Below are positions 1 through 11,326 of a stretch of DNA of 64,000 bases, in pieces. The translations under genes and the position numbers were made by a program. The notes under the pieces were generated by a model. It saw only the letters and a program-made list of their open reading frames with translations. It was not told the origin of the DNA and searched no databases. This DNA comes from Eonycteris spelaea (lineage: Eukaryota > Chordata > Mammalia > Chiroptera > Pteropodidae): NCBI GenBank assembly GCA_003508835.1, contig PUFA01000062.1, positions 2,022,001 through 2,086,000 of the forward strand. The letters run 5' to 3'. Position 1 is the stretch's first letter. Every line of letters begins with the position of its first letter.

Positions 1-145
1 ATTTAATTTTCACAAATGCCATGTGAGGAGTGAGTTTTCATCTCCTCTATGAACTTGGAAAATGAGGTTCAGAGAAGGCTAAGAGGCGGGAGAAGTGGGA
101 TTTGAAATCAGGTCCCTGACTCTAAGTCTGGAGTTCTTTTTATTA
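1..145 (-). repeat. MIR SINE fragment, antisense
   Basis: The stretch reads like the reverse complement of the MIR core: a gaggttcagagaaggctaag block stands where MIR antisense has its 'gaggctcagagaggttaag' text, followed by a degraded 'ggatttgaaatcaggtccctgactct' match to the tRNA-like end. It is truncated by the window edge. Old and diverged; the family call is by eye. Confidence 0.5.
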
Positions 146-949
146 CATGACAGCTACCCTCTCATTTCCTTTCTAGGCAGGCATTGAGCATTCATCTCTA
201 TTTCCCTAGCCTAAGATACATGAACAATGAAAGCAATTCCAGTAAGAACAGGACTGCAATGAAAACAGCAGCAGCCACAGATGAGAGAAATGCAGAATGT
301 AGCTATCTCTACAGCCAAATGCTCTTCTCATTCAGAGTGAATTACTATTCTCTCTCCAGTCTCAAAAAATGACAGCAGACTGCAGCTTCCCTTCTTAGCA
401 ATAGTTTATAATGTAACAGCTCAATTTAAACCCCTATTTAAAAATCCACATGGAGTGCTGCGAAATTTACCATTGTCTTAATAATTACCATTGTTTTACT
501 ACTCTCATAGATTCTGCTTTAGTTAATCAAATTATGTAGCTCTTTATATAACATATTTCACCAAATTAGAGTGAGAATGCAATTTAGATACACCCTTTTC
601 CTGCCATCTCTTTTTTCAGGTGTAGGCAGTGAGAATCAGAGAAGAGAGAAGACTTATCCAAACCGCACAGCATATGGGTGAGAAGAAAGGGATTGAGCTT
701 CTCTGTCCTCTTTGTCTGGTCTGTCCTCTTTATCAGTGATCTCCAGGCACCAGGGTGCAGGAGGGTGCTCATCTGTGACAGTGCCCCTATCAGTCCAGTG
801 AAATGAGAATACTGTCAGAATTGTGAGCTCTACATTGTAATTACCACAGTGTGTAATTCATCATTTGCTCCTTCGTTTGTTTTCTACCAATCTTCTTCAT
901 TAAAATAATAGCTTTTCATATTAAGGAGCATGGGTCTTGTGACAGTTCT
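146..949. other. unassigned intergenic DNA
   Basis: AT-rich sequence with no gene seen. Around 620-690 there is a faint second MIR-antisense-like core. At 702-736 an 18-base unit beginning TCTGTCCTCTTT is repeated twice in tandem. Short open frames here show no protein similarity that I recognise. Confidence 0.6.
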
Positions 950-1127
950 TCCTTCCACACTGGCAGACTCCCGCCAATCCTGCAAACTTCAGCTCAAGCA
1001 TCAACCCCCAGCGAAGATTTCACACAGGACTGCCTTCCTGAGACTTCTGTAGTCACTTCTATTTAATGAAGGAACGAGCCTTCTATGCTTCTTCTTTTAA
1101 ACACTATAAACTTTACTCATTATATGT
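950..1127 (+). repeat. L2 LINE 3'-region fragment
   Basis: Text such as 'cttcagctcaagcatcaa...' followed by 'gactgccttcctgagac' resembles the L2 3' region, which carries 'agctcaaatgtcacctcc...gaagccttccctga'. Diverged and partial. Confidence 0.4.
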
Positions 1128-1552
1128 GTTTAGGTTTGCTAGGACTGCTGTAACAAAGCACCATAAACTTGGTGGCTTCGAACAACAGAAATTTATTCTC
1201 TCATGATTCTGGAGGCTGGAAGTTTGATACACAGATGTTGGCAAGGCCATGTTTTTTTACAGGCCACTAGTGGAAGATGCTTTCTGGCCTCGTCCAGCTT
1301 CTGGTAACCCCAGACTTTGCTTGGTTAGTGGGAGAATAACTCTACTCTCTGCCTCCATCCTCATATGGCTACATCCCCTGTGTGTTTCTCATCTTCTCGT
1401 CTTCCAGGACGCCAGTCATGTTGGATTAAGTTCTCACTCTACTCTAGTGTGACCTCATCTTAACTAATTACGTCCTCGATGACTCTATTTCTAAATAAGG
1501 TCACATCCTGTGGTAGGAGGAGTCGAACATATCTTTTTGAGGAAAACAATTC
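1128..1552 (-). repeat. MaLR LTR, MLT1-type, antisense
   Basis: A near full-length solo LTR in reverse orientation. It opens with the reverse complement of the MLT1 end (tttgctaggactgctgtaac, then 'caacagaaatttattctctca' and 'tctggaggctggaag'). It continues through 'gacgccagtcatgttggatta' and closes with 'tgacctcatcttaactaatta' and 'ctaaataaggtcacatcctg'. This is an ancient endogenous-retrovirus-like MaLR LTR without coding capacity. It sits directly beside an old L1 remnant to its right. Confidence 0.8.
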
Positions 1553-2275
1553 AATTATAAATAATATATATCCAAAAATGTATATTTAGGTTTCCAGTTC
1601 CAGCTCAAAGTGAATTGAGCCATGTAACCAATACCCAGATCAAGAAATAGAATGTGATCAGCACCCCAAAATCCTTTCATGCTCCCCTCCAGCCCTGCCC
1701 ACCACCACCACCAGTGACCGCTATCCCGCCTAATAGAATGAATTGGTTTTCTCTTTTAGTCATAATTTATATACCATAAAATTAACCTTTTAATGTATAA
1801 AATTTAGTAGTTTTTAATATATCCACAAAGCTGTGCATCATCACTAATTCTCAAACATTTTTATCACTTCTAAAAGAAACCGCCTATATCCAATAGCAGT
1901 CATTTCCATCACCCCGTTTACTGCAGCCTGTGATAACCACTAATCAATCAATTTGTCTCTATTGATTTTTACTGACTAGTAAAAATGGGTATTCATTTTG
2001 TATCAGTGGAATCATACAATATGTGTCTGGCTTCTTTCATGTTGTATAATGTTTTCAGCGTTCATCCACGTTGTAGCATGTATAATACCCATTCATTTCT
2101 TTTGACTGAATAATATTCTACTGCGTGTATATACCACATGCTGTTTATTCATTTTTCAGCTGCTGTACATTTGGGTCATTCCCACCTTTTTGCAACTGTG
2201 ACTAAAGCTGCTATGAACATTTTTGTATGTTTTCGTGTGAATATATGTTTTCAATGCTCTTAGGTATGTACTCAT
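1553..2275 (-). repeat. old L1 LINE (L1M-type), 3' portion, antisense
   Basis: On the + strand this reads as the reverse complement of an ancient L1 3' half. It runs through 'acccagatcaagaaatagaa', then 'ccataaaattaaccttttaa', then 'gataaccactaatcaatc', then 'ggaatcatacaatatgtgtc'. The 'ttgactgaataatattcta' block and 'tgctatgaacatttttgta', typical of the ORF2 C-terminal coding region, follow. No frame is intact. The remnant resumes at about 2586 after a roughly 310-base break. Confidence 0.75.
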
Positions 2276-2585
2276 ATGCTCTTGTGCCCTGATCATCCAG
2301 CACAGTCCAAGGCTTATGGTAGATATGAGTTGATTGATTGCAAGTTAAAAGTAACCCTGGTCTCTAAAAAGGATAGACTTTTCTACATCAGGGAATAATT
2401 GAGGCTCTTGAGAGAATTGCAGCTTTCCTGTGTCTGATGCACATTGTTACTTTATATCCATCCTTCCTAATAACCTTTCATAATCACTACTCTTCCACAC
2501 CAGTGTTAGTGCAGGAAGCAGCACTCTGCTCCCGTGCACAGAAAATGTCATCTGGAGTCACAACCACTTTATAAATAACGGTAAC
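2276..2585. other. sequence interrupting the L1 remnant
   Basis: This segment does not read as L1 although both flanks do. Around 2290-2345, 'ccagcacagtccaaggctta...' resembles an L2 or MIR 3' end, so this may be a later insertion or a deletion-rearrangement product. No coding sequence is seen. Confidence 0.3.
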
Positions 2586-3425
2586 TGACTTTCCAAAGTG
2601 GGTATCCCAGTTCGTATCGCTTGGGTGTTAGCAGTTCCCTTTGCTTTATATTCTTTCCGTTTTTATCCTTCTTTTTACTAGTTTTCTTTACTGTAATTAA
2701 TTCATTATTATTTTCTTGTGTTTTTTTGTGTTGTGTATGCTTTTTAAATTTTTATTTATCATATCTTTTCATGTTCCACATCATTAGGATACCTTCTTAT
2801 ACTCTTTTTAATATTTTTAAAGTCTTGCTTTTGACATGTGGCTTATTATATATCAGAAATTGATTTGTGTATCTGATATGAAACGGAGATTCAGCTTTGA
2901 CTTTTTCCCATACGTAAATACACCATCTCCTGGCACCATTAATGGAATACGCTCCCCTTCGCTCACTGATCTAAGTTGCCGCAACGTCATATATTACATT
3001 TCCACCCTTGTTTTATCTGCACCTGGGCTTTCTAGTCTGTTCCACTGGTCTCTGTCAACCTCTGTGCCAGCAATATAATCTCATAATTGTAGGTTGATAA
3101 TAAGTGTAATATCTACCACAGCAAGTATCCACATTTATTTTCCTTCAGAAATATCATGATTATTCTTATCAATTTTTTTTTTCATTTAAGTTTTAGGATC
3201 TGGTTGTCAAAAACCATGAAAAGCCTATTAGAATTTGGATTGAACTGGAGTTTTCGATAGATAAAATTTGGGGAAATCGGACATCTTTACTGTATTAAGT
3301 CTTCATTTCCATTAATATGATATATCCCTGCATTCATTTAGGCCTTATTTTATGTTGTTCAATAAATTTTTATAATTTTCTTTCTAAAGGTTTTGTCCAA
3401 CTTTGTTAGATTTATTCACAGCTAC
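2586..3425 (-). repeat. old L1 LINE, ORF2 region, antisense, broken
   Basis: Continuation of the L1 remnant. 'ctttccaaagtgggtatccca' corresponds to the usual ORF2 antisense text. 'tttctagtctgttccactgg' with 'tctgtgccagcaatataat', and 'ataaaatttggggaaatcgg' with 'catctttactgtattaagtc', match the reverse-transcriptase-downstream region. 'ttttgttagatttattcac'-like text ends it. All frames are interrupted by stops, so this is a dead copy. Confidence 0.6.
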
Positions 3426-3439
3426 CTTAATTTTTCTTT

Positions 3440-3800
3440 CCTTGGTTTGCCCTAGACACAGACTCTGAGACAACTGGTTTAATTGGAAGCTCATCCCAGG
3501 AAATGCTGACAGGGGAATAGGGAAGTGAGACAGGAAGCCAAGAAAGTGTGTGTTTCCAAGCAAGTTTCTGCAGAGTTCCTGGAGCTCAGTGTGACTAGGG
3601 ATGAGGGACAGTGAAAAGCATACCTGAGTTTCCTGCTGAGAGGAGGGAGGTGGGTCAGTACCCACCCACCATCTCCCTTCTGCCCGGGTTGGACAGCGTG
3701 TGTATGTGGGAGTGCTGCTGATGGTGGTGGAGAATTCTCCAGCAACTCTGGATACTCACGAAAGCCCTTAGGGCTTAGACGAAGAGTTGCACCTTCCGGA
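3440..3800. repeat. interspersed repeat, family not named
   Basis: Begins near 'cacagactctgagacaact' and runs through 'ggaagctcatcccaggaaat', 'aggaagccaagaaagtgtg' and 'cagtacccacccaccatctc' to a 'agtgctgctgatggtggtgg' stretch. I recognise this text as one that recurs in mammalian genomes, probably LTR- or transposon-derived, but I cannot attach a reliable family name. No intact gene. Confidence 0.35.
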
Positions 3801-4499
3801 ATTTGAAAGTCTGTTCAGAAATAAGGGCTCCAAAGGAATAAGAAAGGAGCTACATTTACATCTACCATAACTAATACGCTGCCTAGTTCTGATGGTCATT
3901 CCCAGGTTTCTATATTAAAGAATGGAAGGAACCCGTTTTCAGATGTGGTTGAAGGCTCAGCTTCGTTACGCTTTTAAAGGCCTTGGTGCTATATCATTGG
4001 CTGACCCCTTTGTGGGTTTCATTGCAATTCAGGTACCAGCTCGTTAGCCTTGGAGTAGTAACACATTGTATCGTCTTGTAATGTTATTGTGTAGACTATC
4101 TCTCCATCTGCAATGTTTCAGTGACTCCACTGACAAGGTCTAAGGAGAATTGTTTTCCTCTGAGGAACACTGTCTCTGAAATGCCTGCACAGTTACCATT
4201 TTGCCCTTATTTGTTTTACTGTAGTTGCTTTTAGAGTGGCATCAAGAACGAAGACATTATACCTACCCAGATTTAGGGAAGGGAGAGGATTGGATGAGAT
4301 TTGGAGTTGGCTCCTCCCTCTTTGCAGATGTGATTGGTTCTCAGACGCACCTACCCCAGCCCTAAAAACCATCCATCCTCCCCTGCTATAGAACTGGAGT
4401 GTTTTTTCGTATTTAACTTTCAGGCTATCAGCCATGAACAAGCTATCTCTAGGTTGATATTTTTAAATATCAGTTTTGATATGCAATCCTCTATTTTAT
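3801..4499. other. unassigned intergenic DNA
   Basis: No repeat or gene could be supported. Base composition is mixed, with no low-complexity tract of note. Confidence 0.55.
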
Positions 4500-4708
4500 A
4501 GAAAGATGGTATAACATAAGATTCTAAGGGCAGATTCCAGCATTCATGCCCACTGGTTGAAATTCTGGATCGCCGCACCTCTCTGGACCTCATTTTCCAT
4601 ATTTATAGACTAGAGAAATGATCATATCTTATTCACAAAGCAGTCATGAGAATTAAACGAGTTCACGCTGCCTGACACATAGTTAGCACTCAATAAATAT
4701 TGCCTATT
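4500..4708 (+). repeat. MIR SINE
   Basis: Nearly complete MIR in sense orientation. The 'ctctggacctcattttcca' core is followed by 'gagaattaaacgagttcac', and it closes with 'cctgacacatagttagcact' and 'caataaatattgcc', the typical MIR 3' end. Confidence 0.75.
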
Positions 4709-5315
4709 TTCCAATTCGGTCCTGTTTAGAGCTTATTCTTTCCTTTGATGTCGGGATTATTTTTTTTTTTTGAGTCTGCTATTTAGCAATTAGAGACTAA
4801 ATATAATAATTCTCTCATGTTGTCACTTTAAGTAAAGCCAGAAGTTAAAGGAAACAACTTATTTGCTTTGTCACAGGCCATCACCGATTCAGGACTGAAA
4901 TTATTCTGAATTGGCAAAGGATGATTATCTTGTAAAGCACAATCCTACTTCTCACCTCTTACCTATATTAACAGGAAACCTGCAGAATGAACCAGCACGG
5001 TCCTGAGTTGCCTCCTCCCTCCACCAATGAGTCACTTAAATTACCTAATAGTTCATGCGAGGAAAGGAACAGCTGCAAAAAGCTGGCAGGCTTCCAAATG
5101 CCTGGTAACACGTTTGAGATAAAAATGTAGGTGTTCATGTATGATGACATTATAGGGATCACAAAGTTTTCTTAAGATATGCTCTGGCTTATGAACGGCA
5201 TGAAGAACAAAGCAGCATTCCCTAATCTGTCTGCGGGCTTGCCTCTGGGTGGGGATTTGCAGCTTTTAGTGTGAGTGAAGAAGCATTATAGTCACTCCTC
5301 TTAGAGGTGACTTCT
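4709..5315. other. unassigned intergenic DNA
   Basis: No gene or repeat supported. A consensus AP-1 heptamer TGAGTCA occurs at 5028-5034, isolated and of unknown relevance. A T-run lies at about 4759-4770. Confidence 0.55.
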
Positions 5316-5440
5316 GTCCTTTAGCTCATTCGATTCTCACAATAATCCGGTGAAGCATATGGAACAGATAGTTTACATTCATCTTGTATCTACAGATCTG
5401 TTTGTTGTTAGGTTTAAGACCGTATAGCTATTCAGATTCC
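5316..5440 (-). repeat. MIR SINE fragment, antisense
   Basis: 'gattctcacaataatccggt' resembles the MIR-antisense 'aatcctcacaacaaccct' block and is followed by a degraded core. Short and weak. The following 300 bases, to 5742, hold nothing else I can name. Confidence 0.35.
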
Positions 5441-5742
5441 TTCCTAAAAATAGGACCCCCTTTTACGGCCACTTGGACTAGAACCACACAGTTCTTTGTT
5501 CCTTCTGCGATTTTTCCACTTGGAGACCTAAACCAAACCAAACAATAGTAACAGCAAACGTACAAAACAAAACAAAAGCCTCGAGTTTCTACCTAATTTC
5601 AGCCCAATGTATACAAGAAACTGCCTTCTCTTTTATGATTTCTCATAAAATCACCTAGGAATTAGAGAGAGTTTGCTTTCCATGGAGTGTTTGTTTCAGA
5701 TGCATGGAAGGAAAATACAGATAGGCAAACAGGCTTCTAGAT

Positions 5743-5969
5743 CAGAGGTCCCCGACCTTTTCGGCACCAGGGACTGGTGCTTCTATGAGATTCTAATGCC
5801 CGGTGATCTGAGGTAGAGCTGAGGCAGTGATGCTAGCACTGGGGAGTGGCTGCAAATACAGAAGAAACTTTGCTTGCTTGCCCACCGTTCACCTCCTGCT
5901 GTGTGGTCCGGTTCCTAACAGGCCACAAACTGGTACCAGTTGGCAACCTGGAGGTTGGAGATCCCTATG
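5743..5969. mobile_element. hAT-type non-autonomous DNA transposon
   Basis: The element begins CAGAGGTCCCCGACCTTTTC and ends GGTTGGAGATCCCTATG, which are imperfect inverted repeats of each other. The interior carries 'cggcaccagggactggtgc', 'gcttgcttgcccaccgttca', 'cctcctgctgtgtggtccgg' and 'ttcctaacaggccacaaac'. These are recognisable from a common mammalian hAT family whose exact name I do not recall. It has no transposase frame. I could not see a convincing 8-base target duplication. Confidence 0.7.
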
Positions 5970-6079
5970 CGAGAAGAAGAGCCAGCTCTAAAATCGTCCC
6001 CAGATGTCAAGCCTAATCAGAATAGGTTCGGCAGGAAGAGGGTTTCACACTAAGTGTTAGGATGCCAAGAGAGTCTGCT

Positions 6080-6250
6080 TAAAAAACAAAAACATGAACT
6101 TCGGAGTCAGGCTTTGAGCAAGTGGTTAACTTCTCTGTGCTTCAATTTCCTCTTCTGCAAAAACTGAGGCCCATAATACTATGAGTGCCTACCTACCTTA
6201 TAGGACAGTGATGAAATTAAGTATAATCATGTAACCTTAAAATAGGCAAA
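6080..6250 (+). repeat. MIR SINE fragment
   Basis: 'ggttaacttctctgtgcttc' with 'aatttcctcttctgcaaaaa', 'cctaccttataggacagtga' and 'gaaattaagtataatcatgt' follow the MIR core order in sense orientation. Confidence 0.55.
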
Positions 6251-6429
6251 GCTTTCTTAACTAGCACACACAACGAATTAGTCATAAAAAAAAAAAATTG
6301 ATACATTGGACTTCACTAAAATCAAGAACTCTTATTAACTGCAAGCTACTATTAGGAGGGTGAAAAGGAAAGCATACCAGATTGTATTTTCCAGAAATGT
6401 CTGTGATAATATTTTCTCATCTCATATGC

Positions 6430-6815
6430 TCATTCAGAACCTTGCCACTGCCCCAAGTTTATGTCTCTCTCTTGAGCCTGGGTGGACCTTTGTGACTATT
6501 TGACTAACACAGTATGGCAGAATCAATGCTACGGGACTTCTGAGGATGGATCGTAAAAACCCACACAGTTTCCACCTCTCCTAGGACATTCACCCTTGGA
6601 ACTCAACCACTACACTGTGAGGAAATATAATCCATATAGAAGAATACATATAGATAGAAACCAAGGCAGACAGTCCACATCAACTTGCCAGCTATGTGAG
6701 TGAGTTGTCTTGGGAGTAAATGCTTCTGCCCACGTTTGAGCTGCCCCAGCTAATGCCATGTGGAACAGAGCAAAGCCTTCCCCTCCTGAGCCTTGCCCAA
6801 ATCCTGACAGCACAT
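6430..6815 (+). repeat. LTR-like interspersed repeat
   Basis: Reads in order 'ttcagaaccttgccactgcc', 'ctttgtgactatttgactaa' and 'gcagaatcaatgctacggga', then later 'gagctgccccagctaatgcc' and 'gagccttgcccaaatcctga'. This order is characteristic of a widespread MaLR-like LTR in mammals. The subfamily is not certain. It is diverged and non-coding. Confidence 0.45.
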
Positions 6816-8134
6816 ACCTGGGATCATTATTCAGCGCCGTGACGCTTACATCAGGCCTAATTAGTAGTTGTGCTGCTGTCTATGGATTTGTGGCGTTCCT
6901 CTAGGGCAGACAGCCTCAGTAGGTCGCAATGCCTGCAAGGAGCCATTCCTCTTTTCTCTAATGCTCCATTCTAAGAATGCACGCTCCTTTAAACTTCAGT
7001 GCTCAAGATGTTACCAAGGGGACCCCTGGTGGTGTAGTAGTTTCTGGTTCCAGTGTCTGTAACTACAGAATAAAATTGGTAGAATAGGATCATCCACATA
7101 CACTAGATCACTCTCACCCCTTTCTAGCATGAATTATTGATGAGATGCTCTTGGGAACAAGGTCACACTGATAGAACGCACTCGATAACGAAGGGGAAAT
7201 GCGGAGCTACCTACTGTACTCTACTTGAATCAGAAGAAATACACACGATCCAAAATTGCGCTTGGCAAGTCTCCACAATGCCTGGTTGTGGGCACCTTTC
7301 AGTGCTAGTAGTAAGAAAAGTCTTATGTGCTGCAAAGACGTCAATTATTTGAGGGTAGGCACAAAATCGGGCTCCCACCAAAATCTGCATATACTATGAT
7401 CATACTATACAGTTCATTTCCTAGAAATGCAGTAGCATGCTCTGATATTTATAAAATAAGAAAAAGAACTTTAAGTAATTTTAGTATACTGAAGATCTGT
7501 TTAGAATCACATGGATCTATGAATATTCTCAAATTCAAGAATCAGTGGAAATTATTTTTACCTACCTATACTCTAATTTTCCATGGTAAATTCCATGATA
7601 AATTCTAATATAAACTGTTTAACTCAGCAAAACAAAGGGAATTGGAGCATAATAACAACTGTAATTACCATCAAATAAAAAAATACTACAGTCAAGGATT
7701 CAAATGAATAGTTCTTAGTTTCCTTGCTATATCATGCATGGAAATAAAGCTTGTATCTATTTTTAAAATGTTAAGATCATAGGAAATGTTTAAATTATTA
7801 ATACAGAATTATCTCTGTTAGAGATACTAATTTATTAATATACTGCAAACTAGATACAATGGGGATCTTTGGTTATAATGTCTTCACCACAAATAAATCG
7901 GTGGATTTTCCAACAAATAAATATAATCATATATTAGGAGCCAGAAAAAAAATGTTTTTGAGCAACTCTTTCCGCTTGCAATTGATTTTCAACTATTTCC
8001 CTGTAATATGTCACACACTATACTGCAGATGTGTCAGTATTTGTTGACTGGCTGTCTCTGAGTAATCACTTTACATTGATGTGGACATTCTGGACACCAT
8101 GTCTAGACATCTGCTTATTCAACTGGAACTTGGG
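6816..8134. other. unassigned intergenic DNA
   Basis: No gene supported. At about 7018-7080 a stretch beginning GGGGACCCCTGGTGGTGTAG is vaguely like the head of a tRNA-derived SINE, but no A or B box could be confirmed. From 7440 the sequence becomes strongly AT-rich. Confidence 0.5.
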
Positions 8135-8330
8135 GCTTCTTGGGATTCATCCCAGCTCTTGTACTCTCTGCTTAACCCTCGATAAATCACTGCTGATCTC
8201 CGGAGCCACACTTTTCAGTCTATCAAATAAGATGAAACCTGCCAGTCTTTCCATCTTCTGTTCTATACAGCATTTAGTGCTAGGAAATATGACCTGCAAG
8301 GATTTTCATAAGGTCTCAATAGATGATGCT
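8135..8330 (+). repeat. MIR SINE fragment
   Basis: 'gggattcatcccagctcttg', 'gataaatcactgctgatctc' and 'tcagtctatcaaataagatg' parallel the MIR 'gaatcccagctctg', 'acaagtcactta' and 'cctcatctgtaaaat' order, with heavy decay. Confidence 0.45.
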
Positions 8331-10359
8331 AAAGTTTCTCAGAAGAAAGATGCTCTGTCAGTAAAGGTAAGGCACTTATTATGATGTAATTGGAAATCCT
8401 TATGGAAGTATTGCAAACAAGATAGAATGTACAACTGCGTAAATAAAAGTTGGATGTTCAGCACAGCATTAGTTTTCTAATTGCAAAATTAATACATGTT
8501 GGGTTTGGAAAACACAAAAATAAGAAGAAAATAAAAAATTATGCCTGTAATATCTCTGCACAAAGCTGAAAATATATAACAAAAATTTAAGATCCATTGC
8601 TCCCTTTTTCCCTATGAGATGAATACTCAAATAATACATTGGTTGCCACAAGAACATCTTTATTGAATTAAATGCCCTAATATAAATATTTATAGTGGGT
8701 TTCTTCCCTTTATCTCTAAGAAATACATTACATAAAAATTGCTTTACACTTTCCAGCTGAGCTTCATTATCCTTCTCCATTAATCTCTGTTCTCTTCCCA
8801 GATTCTTGGTTCTGTGTCCTCCCGACCAAGTTTCTGTTCTCTGTTTCCATTGCCCCTCAATCCTCTATTCCCACTCCAAGAGAGGCAGCTTCTAAAACTC
8901 CCTATGCAATTCAAGTTTTGTCCTCCGCCTGCATAGTCCACTCAGCAGAACAAAAGCCCGTATTGAGTTGAGCAGTAATCGAACCTTGACTGTCAAGCCC
9001 CTGAGAGGGATTAGCTCTCTGATCTCGTTCAATTTAGGAAGATGGTTTAAATGGTTTCATTCCGACTCAGCGTGTGGTTTCCAGAGGAATCCTGAAACAG
9101 CTTCTGAAGTAAAATATATCTGCGGAAGAAGCTCCTAAACCTAACCTCAAACAGAGACAATAGCCAAAAGCCTACAGGATTGGAGGAGGTTTCGTGAAGC
9201 TCATTTATAGTTGCCATAAAAATTACAAAATAAACAAAGGAGGCTCCCAGTGCTGGTGCTTAACAAGCTAAGCGGCAAAAATTGATGCATGCTGAAAGAA
9301 CACAAAAAAGCAAAGCTATGGGAAAAAGGTCCCATTGAATTCTTGGCTCCCCACTGCCAATTATCTCCTGATGATAGATGCTGGTTACACAGGGCCGAGT
9401 CCTCAGATGTGGTAATGGTTTGCACAGACTCTCCCAGTTAGTCGCTTGATTCTTCTTGCTAAACAACAAATAGTCACCTGAAAAAGAGCCAGGCAGAGCC
9501 AGGAGTGCCCAAGGTGACCAGAGGAAGCAGTGTCAAATGCCTGTGACCTTGTTCACATTCCCAGTATCTTCTGCCCACACTGAGTTCAGAGAGGAAATTA
9601 CCTTAACTCTTTGAAGCTATTGAATCTTTTAATAAGCCATACAGAAATGTCTTTTCACGGTTAACTAGCTAGCCATATAAGCCAATGATGCCCGCCAGAA
9701 AGAAGAAAAATAATAGAGTGAATGACAGTCTTCATTAAAGAACTATCATATGTAAAGGTATGTGAGTGTGCATATGCAAAATGACAGCACTCTACTTTTT
9801 TAAGTCTTTGGTATCTTCAAGATATTTTTGTTTTAAGAAACAAATATAATTTTACTTTGGCTAACCTCATAGTAAAGGTTATAGCAATATTTACTCACAT
9901 CGTCATTCTCTGCATTTGTAATAAATCTCTACAGCTTAGCCTGTTTTTCCCATTATTGTGGACTCAGAAGAAAACAGACAGCCTGAATGAACTGTAGGCA
10001 GAGAAGGAGTCAGGGCAGTAGGTAAGAAGGCTTTTAGAGCAGGAAGCCAGAGGGCCGGCTGGAGCAGGAGTGGAGCTTGCCAATGGCCATTGTGGCCAGA
10101 GCGAATGCAGCAAGTGCTCCAGGATGCAGAAGCTATGTGATGGGAGGAGCCAGGGAGAGGGACATATCCAAGAATCACTATGAGCAAAGAATAATTAAGG
10201 ACCCATACCTAAATTCTGAAATCTTTAAAGCACAAATTTTTACATTGCCCATCTCAAGAAATTTTGATAATTTCTTCTATCACTCCTCCTCCTACTGCAT
10301 TAAGCACATGGTAAATGGCAGACTTTTGGAGGTTTTATAGTATTCATGCATCTTTTCTT
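8331..10359. other. unassigned intergenic DNA
   Basis: No gene supported. Around 8475-8570 the sequence resembles a LINE-derived 'aaatacatgttgg...gaaaacacaaaaataagaag' fragment. The part from about 9000 to 9650 has near-average GC and no recognised repeat. Open frames of up to about 100 codons here show no recognisable protein. Confidence 0.5.
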
Positions 10360-10625
10360 CAAAGGCTCACCAGAGATTACTTACTGGAATTTGGGGCCAC
10401 GTTTTAAAACTGCCACAGTGGCTTCTGATAACAGCTCTGAGCTGCAAGCAAGAAGTTTGATTACCCCACGTGGCCATGATCTGAGGATGCCCAATGCACA
10501 GGAAAGGTCTTGTGTAAGAATTCCTGGTCCACAGAATCCATGAGCAAAATAAAAAGGTTGTTGTTACACATCGCAAAGGCTGGTGTGGTTTGTTACCCAG
10601 CAATAGATGACAGAAGCAGCTACGC
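10360..10625 (+). repeat. LTR-like repeat, 3' end
   Basis: 'gtgatttgt'-type LTR closing text is present: 'aaaataaaaaggttgttgtt' and 'ggtgtggtttgttacccagc' followed by 'aatagatgacag'. This resembles the 'ttgttacgcagcaatagataac' terminus of several mammalian LTRs. The left part holds 'aatgcacaggaaaggtcttg', also seen in such LTRs. The family is uncertain. Confidence 0.4.
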
Positions 10626-11274
10626 TTCATCAAGCACGTCTCTGTACCGACATTCTACACGTGGGTCGTTCTTTATTGATGAGAAAACCAAGGTTGAGAG
10701 AAGATCACACCTCTGGAAGTGATGCTGGCACAGTTAAAACCCTTGCTCGTTTGAATCTGAAGCCAAGCTCTTAACCCCTCCAGGGGGCCAAGGGAAATCT
10801 CTCCCACCCGAACCGGGAGAGGTAGAGAAGGGTGGTGTCTCTGTCTTTCTTCTGAATCTATATTGATTCCCCCACATTACAATACGTAATTTAAGTGCCT
10901 CGTTCTCTTGAACATTTCTCTTCTTAATTCTAAATCTTCCCAAGGATGAGAGATGCTTTACTTTATGAGAAATGTCTTTACTTTAATTTGAAGGGAAGAA
11001 TGGTTACCTTTTTATCTAATTTTTGAAGTTGTTTTCTTTGCTTGCTTGAGGTTACAAAATGACCCAACTGGGCTGCTGTCTGGGTTTTTGTACTTTATTT
11101 TTTCTTTTCCTTTTTAATTTTTTTTTTTTTAACATTCTGAATCTATTTGAAGTTTCTGGGCCAGTGGTTCCTCAACTTCAAGGGGTGAAAAGTGTCACAT
11201 GGTTCACATGACTGAATTCAGTTTATATATAACCTAATCCTACCTCCTCCCAAAATTTTGCAGACAGCCCCCCG

Positions 11275-11276
<2 letters not shown>
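10626..11276. other. unassigned intergenic DNA
   Basis: No gene supported. A T-rich tract lies at 11098-11130. At about 11162, 'cagtggttcctcaacttc' looks like a hAT terminus, but no matching far end was found. Confidence 0.5.

Positions 11277-11323
<47 letters not shown>
11277..11323 (+). repeat. (CA)n microsatellite
   Basis: Uninterrupted alternating CA run of about 23 units. It is likely to be length-polymorphic and prone to Z-DNA. Confidence 0.98.

Positions 11324-11326
<3 letters not shown>

Noticed and set aside
2621..3078. Two overlapping 80-codon hydrophobic frames
   Set aside because: They are antisense translations of a dead L1 ORF2 region.
7018..7080. Possible tRNA-derived SINE head
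   Set aside because: Only about 20 bases are suggestive; no B box or A tail could be recognised.
8031..8384. 117-codon frame, + strand
   Set aside because: Covers a decayed MIR and shows no domain.
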